A stretch of DNA of 8,143 bases, taken from an uncultured Clostridia bacterium. GTDB lineage: Bacteria > Bacillota > Clostridia > UBA1381 > UMGS1253. The stretch lies in contig CAKSHP010000048.1 of assembly GCA_934457145.1 (NCBI GenBank), positions 1 to 8,143 of the forward strand, given 5' to 3'. Below the pieces are notes generated by a model that searched no databases, had not been told where the DNA came from, and saw only the letters and a program-made list of their open reading frames with translations. This document shows, piece after piece, positions 1-5,373 of the stretch (its first letter is position 1; every line of letters starts with the position of its first letter). The translations under genes and the position numbers were made by a program.

Positions 1-10
1 CATCTAAACA

Positions 11-55
11 TAGGTAAGCTTAGAACAGTTGAGATTAGTTTAGTTGAGTTGAGTT
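11..55. repeat. Degenerate 5-bp tandem repeat (nine NAGNN units)
   Basis: Read in steps of five from position 11, nine consecutive pentamers (TAGGT, AAGCT, TAGAA, CAGTT, GAGAT, TAGTT, TAGTT, GAGTT, GAGTT) all carry AG at their second and third bases. The last four are nearly identical (TAGTT twice, GAGTT twice). The pattern stops at 56. A 5-bp period does not fit coding sequence. The left edge is close to the start of the window, but the two pentamers before it (CATCT, AAACA) do not match. The function is unknown; it may be a decayed microsatellite. Confidence 0.55.
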
Positions 56-180
56 TTCAGATGAGTAAAAAAAGTTTTCAAGCGTCTTTTGGCGTTTTGA
101 TTTTATTTTGCTTATATTTTCTCGGGCTGTCTGGCTCGGGATTTTTTTATTTTTCGTTCTTTCTTGCCAAAATATTTTTA

Positions 181-186
181 AAGGAG
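181..186 (+). promoter_or_regulatory. Ribosome binding site for trpB2; decides the start
   Basis: AAGGAG lies 10 bases before an ATG at 197 and only 4 bases before an in-frame TTG at 191. The ATG is preferred because it is the stronger start codon and its spacing is still acceptable. Using the TTG would add just two residues (Met-Lys). Confidence 0.7.
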
Positions 187-196
187 TGTTTTGAAA

Positions 197-1567
197 ATGA
201 CTAAAATTCCGTACAAAATTTATCTTGAAGAAAGCGAAATGCCAAAGAAATGGTTAAACTTAAGAGGCTTTATGAAAGAGCTTCCCGAACCGTTTTTAAA
301 TCCCGCAACGCTAAAATCCGTAACCCTTGAAGACTTAGAGCACGTATTTTGCACGGAGCTTGCCAAGCAAGAGCTTAACACGTATGATAAGTATATCGAT
401 ATTCCGTCCGAAATACTTGACTTTTATAAAATGTTTCGCCCCTCTCCTCTTGTCAGAGCATACAATCTTGAAAAAGCATTAAACACACCGGCTAAAATTT
501 ACTACAAATTTGAAGGCACCAACACCTCCGGTTCACACAAGTTAAATTCAGCCGCAGCTCAGGCATACTATGCCAAAAAACAGGGCCTTACCAAACTAAC
601 AACCGAAACCGGAGCCGGTCAGTGGGGCACGGCGCTTGCCATGGCATGCGCATTTTTCAAAATAGATTTATCAGTCTATATGGTTAAAGTTTCTTCCGAG
701 CAAAAACCATACAGAAAAGCCGTAATTGAAACATACGGCGCAAACGTTATTCCCTCTCCTTCAAACACAACCGAATCCGGCAGAAAAATTTTAGCCAAAG
801 ATCCAAACACCGGCGGCTCTCTCGGATGCGCAATTTCCGAGGCAATGGAGGTTGCCGCAAATGACGAAAACTGCAGATATGTTCTCGGCAGCGTTTTAAA
901 CCATGTACTTTTGCATCAGTCAATTATAGGTCTTGAAGCAAAGGCGGCGTGTGATAAATATGATATAAAGCCCGACATAATAATCGGCTGTGCCGGCGGC
1001 GGCTCAAATCTCGGCGGTCTCATAGCTCCGTTTATGGCAGAAAAAATAGAAGGTAAAAATAATATAGACTTTGTTGCAATCGAGCCCGCCTCCTGTCCGT
1101 CGCTCACCCGCGGAAAATACGCCTTTGATTTCGGCGACACCGCAAAAACAACTCCGCTTATGAAAATGTACACCTTAGGCTGCGAATTTATCCCGTCTGC
1201 AAACCACGCCGGCGGCTTAAGATACCATGGTATGTCGTCAATTGTTTCAAAACTCTATCACGACGGTTATCTGCGTGCCGAGTCCGCAGTACAAACAGAT
1301 GTTTTCAAGGCCGCAACAATGTTTTTAAAAACTGAGGGCACTCTCCCTGCTCCCGAATCGTCACACGCTATTTATGCTGCTGTTAAAGAGGCTCAAAAGT
1401 GTGCCGAAACAGGCGAAGAAAAAACAATTCTTTTCGGTCTGACCGGCACAGGCTATTTTGATATGGCTGCATATCAGGCATATAATAACCATACTATGAC
1501 AGACTATATCCCGACCGACGAAGAACTAAACGCAGGCTTTGCAAAGCTTCCTAAAGTTGATATTTAA
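197..1567 (+). CDS. trpB: Tryptophan synthase beta chain, TrpB2 type
   Basis: A PLP enzyme of 456 residues that condenses indole with L-serine to give L-tryptophan in the cytosol. The family is clear: the PLP lysine is K115 in GSHKLNSA, ETGAGQWG (137-144) contains the glutamate that activates indole, and the phosphate-gripping loop GGGSN is at 267-271. The long N-terminal region before RPSPLVRA and the ILFGLTGTGYFD C-terminal motif mark the TrpB2 branch, whose members are about 420-460 residues, rather than the roughly 400-residue TrpB1 that pairs with TrpA. No trpA or other trp gene is adjacent, so it may work alone on free indole or with a distant TrpA; that is inference. The SHKPN motif usual in this branch reads SHKLN here, a mild change. 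No trp leader peptide or T-box is recognisable upstream, so its regulation is not visible. It ends just before a bidirectional terminator. Confidence 0.93.
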   Translation: MTKIPYKIYLEESEMPKKWLNLRGFMKELPEPFLNPATLKSVTLEDLEHVFCTELAKQELNTYDKYIDIPSEILDFYKMFRPSPLVRAYNLEKALNTPAKIYYKFEGTNTSGSHKLNSAAAQAYYAKKQGLTKLTTETGAGQWGTALAMACAFFKIDLSVYMVKVSSEQKPYRKAVIETYGANVIPSPSNTTESGRKILAKDPNTGGSLGCAISEAMEVAANDENCRYVLGSVLNHVLLHQSIIGLEAKAACDKYDIKPDIIIGCAGGGSNLGGLIAPFMAEKIEGKNNIDFVAIEPASCPSLTRGKYAFDFGDTAKTTPLMKMYTLGCEFIPSANHAGGLRYHGMSSIVSKLYHDGYLRAESAVQTDVFKAATMFLKTEGTLPAPESSHAIYAAVKEAQKCAETGEEKTILFGLTGTGYFDMAAYQAYNNHTMTDYIPTDEELNAGFAKLPKVDI

Positions 1568-1582
1568 TCCGGATATATTAAC

Positions 1583-1627
1583 AAAAATCCCGAAAACAGT
1601 ATAAAAAACTGTTTTCGGGATTTTTTT
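1583..1627. terminator. Bidirectional rho-independent terminator
   Basis: A perfect 14-bp stem (1587-1600 with 1608-1621, sequence ATCCCGAAAACAGT and its complement) closes a 7-base loop. Seven T follow on the plus strand (1621-1627), and five A precede it (1583-1587), giving a T-run on the minus strand. It lies between two convergent genes and can end both transcripts. The stop codon of the minus-strand gene (1626-1628) overlaps the plus-strand T-run. Confidence 0.93.
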
Positions 1628-2573
1628 ATCCGACACTGTCTAAAATTCCTTTTAAATACCCTATGGCAAAAAGTCTGCCGAGAGCGTTGTATCCTGCGGT
1701 TTTATCCATCTTTTCGCCCGGCATGTCCGGCACATGATCCACTCTTATATATGCGTCAACACCGCATTTCTTATAATGTCGCATCAAATCTGCCATATCA
1801 ATTTCGCCGTTATCGTGAAACGTTTCATTAAATTTATACTTATTTCCTCTCACATTTCTGAAATGTACAAAAAATATCTTCTCTTTAAAATCTTCAATTG
1901 CTTTATAAATATCTTCGCCCATCATCTTATATGTTGCCTGGCAGAAAGTAATTCCCAGATTATCGGACTTATAAATCTCCATTGCCTTTTTTATATTTTC
2001 GGCGCTTATCATAATCCTGCAAACACTTCCAAGCTGCTTAAGCGGCGGATCATCCGGATGAAGCGCAAGCTTTATGTTATACTTTTCCGCATACGGCATA
2101 ACCGCTTTTATAAAATATGTGTAGTTATCCCAAAGCTCAGATTCCGTTATTTTTTTGTCCGCCGGCGGCGTAAATTCATTTATATCAAACCCCGTAACAT
2201 ATGCGCCGCCCCTTTCGGGTATGTCGCTTCTCGTCCTTGTCCATCCGATGTGCGCCATAAAATTAAAGCAAATCATCCTGACCGACACTTTATCCATCGC
2301 CGCAAACATTTTTATAACCTTTTCTATACATTCATCGCAAAGCTCATCACCCGCTTTAATATGATCATGAAGCTTGTTCGGCATCGGCTCAACTATAACA
2401 GGATTTATCGAAAAATCAGTAAATCTTTTTTTAAGGCTTTGCCAATGCGCAGCGTCGGTTAAATCAAAATCATCCGTTTCCGGAAGTCTGATAACTGCAT
2501 TTTCAACCCCGCACGAACGCGCATAATCCCATGTTATATCTCTCTGTGAAAGAAAATAATCCGTAAGTATCAT
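1626..2573 (-). CDS. Mannonate dehydratase (UxuA) family protein, short form
   Basis: A TIM-barrel protein of 315 residues. UxuA dehydrates D-mannonate to 2-keto-3-deoxy-D-gluconate using a divalent metal. The C-terminal two thirds match UxuA motif by motif: ALHPDDPP (170-177), ITFCQAT (208-214), FVHFRNV (235-241), FHDNGEIDM (252-260), RVDHVP (277-282) and AGYNALGRL (293-301). H172, C211, H237 and D279 correspond to the metal-ligand pattern of the family. The N-terminus differs from classical UxuA, which is about 350-395 residues and starts with a WYG-type segment; that segment is missing here, so the substrate may not be mannonate. The gene is last in the operon, 13 bases after the RraA-like gene. 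The GAGGTAGGA ribosome site lies right after that gene's stop, so translational coupling is likely. Family assignment is firm; exact substrate is not. Confidence 0.82.
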   Translation of the reverse strand: MILTDYFLSQRDITWDYARSCGVENAVIRLPETDDFDLTDAAHWQSLKKRFTDFSINPVIVEPMPNKLHDHIKAGDELCDECIEKVIKMFAAMDKVSVRMICFNFMAHIGWTRTRSDIPERGGAYVTGFDINEFTPPADKKITESELWDNYTYFIKAVMPYAEKYNIKLALHPDDPPLKQLGSVCRIMISAENIKKAMEIYKSDNLGITFCQATYKMMGEDIYKAIEDFKEKIFFVHFRNVRGNKYKFNETFHDNGEIDMADLMRHYKKCGVDAYIRVDHVPDMPGEKMDKTAGYNALGRLFAIGYLKGILDSVG

Positions 2574-2586
2574 AAATCCTACCTCA

Positions 2587-3495
2587 TTAAAGCGCCGACT
2601 GCGTATCCGTCGGATCGCCGTTTATTGCAAGATCGTATTCATGCGACCAGTCAAGCCCGCGATACTGCGCAGCTCTGTCGTCTTTTTCAATAAAGTCCAT
2701 AAGCAAATCAAGCATTTCCTTTGTCCATGTATTCTTGTCAATCTGAGCAGTTGTAAATTTGTTTAACGTTATCATCTCAAAACCAAACAAATCCTTAACC
2801 TGTGTTTTTGCCGCTCCGCCGACAACCTCCTCAACAAGATGGCTCGGTATAAACAACACTCCGCCTCCCGCACCGAACACAACGTCACCCGGCAGGCATA
2901 TCGCATTGCCTATTCTCGTCGGCGTGTTATAAGCTGTCATTATAAAATCCCTTATCGGCGTCGGATCGATTCCGCGGTAGTAAACCTGCGTGTTTTCAAC
3001 CTTTTTCATCTGCTCGGTATCTCTTATTCCGCCCCAGATTACAGCGCCGCCGTTTTCATTTTTTGTTTTGTTTTTTAAAGCCGTTGTAAGATTTCCGCCA
3101 AGAAAAGTTCCTTTGTATATCTTGTCATACATGTCTATAACCGGCACGTCATACTCCATAAGATTATCAATAACCCACTGATTGTATGTTCCTGTTCTGT
3201 TTTCGCTTCTTCCTATGTCTTTTACAACCTCGTCAAGGTCCGGACGGTACGGGCAATATGTTGCCGTAACGGCTCTGCCTATAAGCTTTCTGCCGTCATC
3301 ATGAATTGTGTGAAGTCTGCCTTCAAACTGGCTTTCATATCCTTTAACAAATATCGGCTTCCAAACTTCCTCCAAAGTAAGATTTTTAAGCGCTTTTAAA
3401 TACTTTTCATCAACCATAGGCCTCCCGTCCGGAAGTCTTTTTCCCTTCCACTGCGGTGTAAGCGCTATTATTTCTTCACGCACATTAAAATTCAT
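2587..3495 (-). CDS. Long RraA-family protein, probable metal-dependent aldolase or decarboxylase
   Basis: A 302-residue RraA-fold protein. The family includes 4-hydroxy-4-methyl-2-oxoglutarate/oxaloacetate aldolases (class II pyruvate aldolases) and the RNase E inhibitor RraA. The core is visible: GTFLGGNLTTALKN (129-142) aligns with the family's glycine-rich substrate loop, GGIRD (155-159) holds the arginine and aspartate used for pyruvate and metal binding, and PGDVVFGAGGGVLFIP (202-217) is the usual C-terminal signature. The intact RD pair favours an enzyme over a binding protein. It is longer than typical RraA (about 160-230 residues), with extra sequence at both ends. The ATG at 3495 is chosen because AAGGAG (3505-3510) sits 9 bases upstream; an earlier in-frame ATG at 3549 would overlap the upstream gene and lacks a good site. 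Lying between an SDR and a UxuA homologue suggests it acts on a keto-acid; this is inference. Confidence 0.8.
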   Translation of the reverse strand: MNFNVREEIIALTPQWKGKRLPDGRPMVDEKYLKALKNLTLEEVWKPIFVKGYESQFEGRLHTIHDDGRKLIGRAVTATYCPYRPDLDEVVKDIGRSENRTGTYNQWVIDNLMEYDVPVIDMYDKIYKGTFLGGNLTTALKNKTKNENGGAVIWGGIRDTEQMKKVENTQVYYRGIDPTPIRDFIMTAYNTPTRIGNAICLPGDVVFGAGGGVLFIPSHLVEEVVGGAAKTQVKDLFGFEMITLNKFTTAQIDKNTWTKEMLDLLMDFIEKDDRAAQYRGLDWSHEYDLAINGDPTDTQSAL

Positions 3496-3504
3496 TTTTA
3501 TCCT

Positions 3505-3510
3505 CTCCTT
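3505..3510 (-). promoter_or_regulatory. Ribosome binding site deciding the RraA-like start
   Basis: On the minus strand this reads AAGGAG, 9 bases before the ATG at 3495, inside the 28-base gap after the SDR stop codon. It excludes the longer reading from 3549, which would add 18 residues without family similarity. Confidence 0.8.
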
Positions 3511-3523
3511 GTATAATATATTT

Positions 3524-4255
3524 TTATAAATGCATACCGCCGTCAACAATTAAGTCTGTGCCGGTTATATATCTTCCTTCCTTTGAGCAAAGCAAAAGCA
3601 CGGGCGCGGCACAGTCAAAAGCCTCTCCGGCATATCCTGCCGGTATTCCGCTGAGCACCTTAATTTTATATTCTTCATTGCTTAGCGCCTCTTCGTTTCG
3701 CGGCGTTGCAATAACTCCCGGCGACATATTATTTACGGTTATTCCAAACGGCGCAAGCTGTTTGGAAATATTTTTAACCAAACTCATCTGTGCGCATTTG
3801 CTTGCAGCATACACCGCCATATCCACATGCGGCTTATACTGCTGCACGCTGCCCACCGTAACAATTCTTCCGTATCTTTTTTCTTTCATGCTCTTTGCAT
3901 AAAGCTGCATAAGCTCAAGCGAGCTTTTTAAATTCACCTTTATCTGCGTGTCAAACTCGTCTGATGTTATCATATCCCACTTTTCTCTGTACTGCACGGA
4001 AGCATTAAGCACCAAAATATCAACATCGCCTGTTTGCTTATAAAGCTTTTCCGCGCTGCCGTCCTGTGATAAATCAGCAACAACAGCCTCGCAAATTCCT
4101 TTCATTTGCTCTGCCGCACGTTTTGCCTTTTCAATGCTTTTTGACGCATGAACAAACACCTTTGCGCCGTTTTCTGCAAGACACGCCGCCACAGCCATTC
4201 CTATCCCCTGGCTTGAACCTGTCACAAGTGCAGTTTTTCCGCTTAAATCAAACAT
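3524..4255 (-). CDS. Short-chain dehydrogenase/reductase (sugar-acid type)
   Basis: A classical SDR of 243 residues, a cytosolic NAD(P)-dependent oxidoreductase. It has the Rossmann glycine motif TGSSQGIG (12-19), a D61-L62 pair in the cofactor region, N108 in VNLKS, catalytic S136 and the YxxxK pair Y149/K153, then SPG (178-180) and the C-terminal ITGTDLIVDGG. The usual NAG motif reads N84-A85-S86. Length is normal for the family. Relatives include gluconate 5-dehydrogenases, 2-keto-3-deoxygluconate dehydrogenases and the SDR-type mannonate oxidoreductase; the sequence alone does not choose. With a UxuA homologue in the same operon, a hexonate/hexuronate interconversion is plausible. Its ATG follows the lacI stop by 2 bases, and its AAAGGAG site is inside the end of lacI, so the two are probably translationally coupled. 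Confidence 0.88.
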   Translation of the reverse strand: MFDLSGKTALVTGSSQGIGMAVAACLAENGAKVFVHASKSIEKAKRAAEQMKGICEAVVADLSQDGSAEKLYKQTGDVDILVLNASVQYREKWDMITSDEFDTQIKVNLKSSLELMQLYAKSMKEKRYGRIVTVGSVQQYKPHVDMAVYAASKCAQMSLVKNISKQLAPFGITVNNMSPGVIATPRNEEALSNEEYKIKVLSGIPAGYAGEAFDCAAPVLLLCSKEGRYITGTDLIVDGGMHL

Positions 4256-4257
4256 AC

Positions 4258-5244
4258 CTACCTACTCTCCTTTAGTACCACCGATTTGCCCTCGGTTAGC
4301 TTATATTCTCCCAAAACCTCCCGGTTTTCTTCTTTTTTGTCTATAATATCGGCAATTTTCTGCGCCGCGCATTTTCCTATAGCCTCCATAGGTGTGTCAA
4401 CTCTTGTAAGCGGCGGAATCATGTATGCAGAATAACTGTCCGTGTTTGCCGCAGCCACAGAAAAGTCAATTCCGGGCTTTAAATTCAGCCTGTCTGCCAT
4501 AAGATAAATTTCATGTGCCGTGTCGGTTTTATTTGCTAAAATACACTGCCCCTTTTTTAATTCAAATTCGCTTAAACACACTTCCCTTTTGCAAATTCCC
4601 GCCTCATCTGCCGCCTGTTCATATCCTGCGCACCTTAAAAAATATTCCTTATTTTCTCTAAGCTTCGGCGCAACATAAATTATATCTTTAAATTTTTTAT
4701 CTATAAGATACTTTGCCGCAGTGTATGCCGTTTTTTTAACATCAATATTAACATATGAAACATCTTCACGCTCGCTGCTGCCGTTTACTATAACAAAAGG
4801 TATGTTGTTTTCTTTCATCTTCTCTATATGTTCGTTTTCGTCAATAATTTTCTTAATCGAAAACGGGCTGACAAATATCACCGCATCTATACTGCCGTCC
4901 AAAAACAATTTTATATATGAAAATTCGTCTTTATCCTCAACATTTAAAAGCACCAAATGTCTGCCGCTCTCCAAAAGTCCCGAGTTTATCCCCCGGATAA
5001 GCCTCATTGCAACACGGCTCTGTATATCCCAGAACATAACAACGCCTATCAGATTGGTTTTATTCGTACGCATGCTTCCGGCAAATCTGCTGGCAACATA
5101 ATGAAGCTCGTCTGCCGCCTGTTTAACTCTCTTAATCGTGCTTTCGCTTATTTTTTTGCCCTCGGTTTTGTTAAGCACATACGACACCACCGATATGCTC
5201 ACTCCCGCGCGCGCCGCAACATCTTTAATCGTAGCCTTTTTCAT
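4258..5244 (-). CDS. LacI-family transcriptional regulator
   Basis: A 328-residue repressor-type regulator. The N-terminal helix-turn-helix is at 3-25 (ATIKDVAARAGVSISVVSYV), followed by a hinge helix around 51-60 in which M58 occupies the place of LacI Leu56, the residue that wedges into the central CpG of the operator. Residues from 65 on form the periplasmic-binding-protein-like sensor, ending with the family motif around NTDSYSAYMIPPLTRVDTPMEAIG. The sensor should bind a sugar or sugar acid related to the operon's enzymes; its identity is unknown. It is the first gene of its own operon, and a perfect palindrome lies over the start of its own transcript, so autorepression is likely. The start ATG has an AGAGAGGTGG ribosome site just upstream. 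At the recognition-helix positions matching LacI Y17, Q18 and R22 it has I17, S18 and Y22. Confidence 0.95.
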   Translation of the reverse strand: MKKATIKDVAARAGVSISVVSYVLNKTEGKKISESTIKRVKQAADELHYVASRFAGSMRTNKTNLIGVVMFWDIQSRVAMRLIRGINSGLLESGRHLVLLNVEDKDEFSYIKLFLDGSIDAVIFVSPFSIKKIIDENEHIEKMKENNIPFVIVNGSSEREDVSYVNIDVKKTAYTAAKYLIDKKFKDIIYVAPKLRENKEYFLRCAGYEQAADEAGICKREVCLSEFELKKGQCILANKTDTAHEIYLMADRLNLKPGIDFSVAAANTDSYSAYMIPPLTRVDTPMEAIGKCAAQKIADIIDKKEENREVLGEYKLTEGKSVVLKESR

Positions 5245-5264
5245 GCGCCCACCTCTCTATTTAA

Positions 5265-5292
5265 ACATTTATAGAAACGTTTCTATAAATGT
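5265..5292. promoter_or_regulatory. LacI-type operator, perfect 28-bp palindrome
   Basis: The two 14-base halves are exact reverse complements, centred on the CpG at 5278-5279; the core is TATAGAAACGTTTCTATA. A/T-rich arms around a central AACGTT are typical of LacI/PurR/CcpA operators, in which hinge helices bind the CpG. It lies directly downstream of the -10 box and over the expected start site of the lacI operon, a position where a bound repressor blocks transcription. Confidence 0.9.
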
Positions 5293-5321
5293 ATTATACC
5301 ACACTGTCCGCAAAATGTCAA
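5293..5321 (-). promoter_or_regulatory. Consensus sigma-A promoter of the lacI operon
   Basis: Read on the minus strand: TTGACA (5316-5321), a 17-base spacer, then TATAAT (5293-5298), both boxes exact. A TG one base before the -10 adds an extended -10 element. Transcription should begin near 5286, inside the operator palindrome, giving an untranslated leader of about 40 bases. Such a strong promoter fits tight repression. Confidence 0.92.
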
Positions 5322-5322
5322 G

Positions 5323-5359
5323 AAAAAAACACGCATACTTTTTATATGCGTGCTTTTTT
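5323..5359. terminator. Terminator of the BspA-like gene, bidirectional in form
   Basis: An 8-bp stem CACGCATA (5330-5337) pairs with 5345-5352 around a 7-base loop. On the minus strand it is followed by seven T (complement of 5323-5329), which ends the gene that stops at 5374. A T-run (5354-5359) also follows on the plus strand. The next promoter's -35 box begins one base beyond the minus-strand T-run. Confidence 0.85.
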
Positions 5360-5373
5360 CAAAATTATATTTA

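Noticed and set aside
97..118. Promoter before trpB from TTGATT and TATATT
   Set aside because: The spacer is only 10 bases, and no alternative -35 at 16-18 bases is convincing, so the promoter of this gene is not located.
119..157. Possible terminator or attenuator before trpB (CTCGGG...CTCGGG then a T-run)
   Set aside because: The GC-rich parts are direct, not inverted, repeats, so no stem forms. No Trp codons occur in the nearby small frame, and no T-box motif is seen.
1734..2462. Long plus-strand open frame (242 codons) antisense to the UxuA-like gene
   Set aside because: The opposite strand has clear UxuA motifs along its length. This frame gives a Cys/His/Ile-rich sequence without domain features, as antisense shadows do.
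3496..3549. Upstream start (ATG at 3549) for the RraA-like gene
   Set aside because: It would overlap the SDR gene by 26 bases and lacks a good ribosome site; AAGGAG fits the ATG at 3495.
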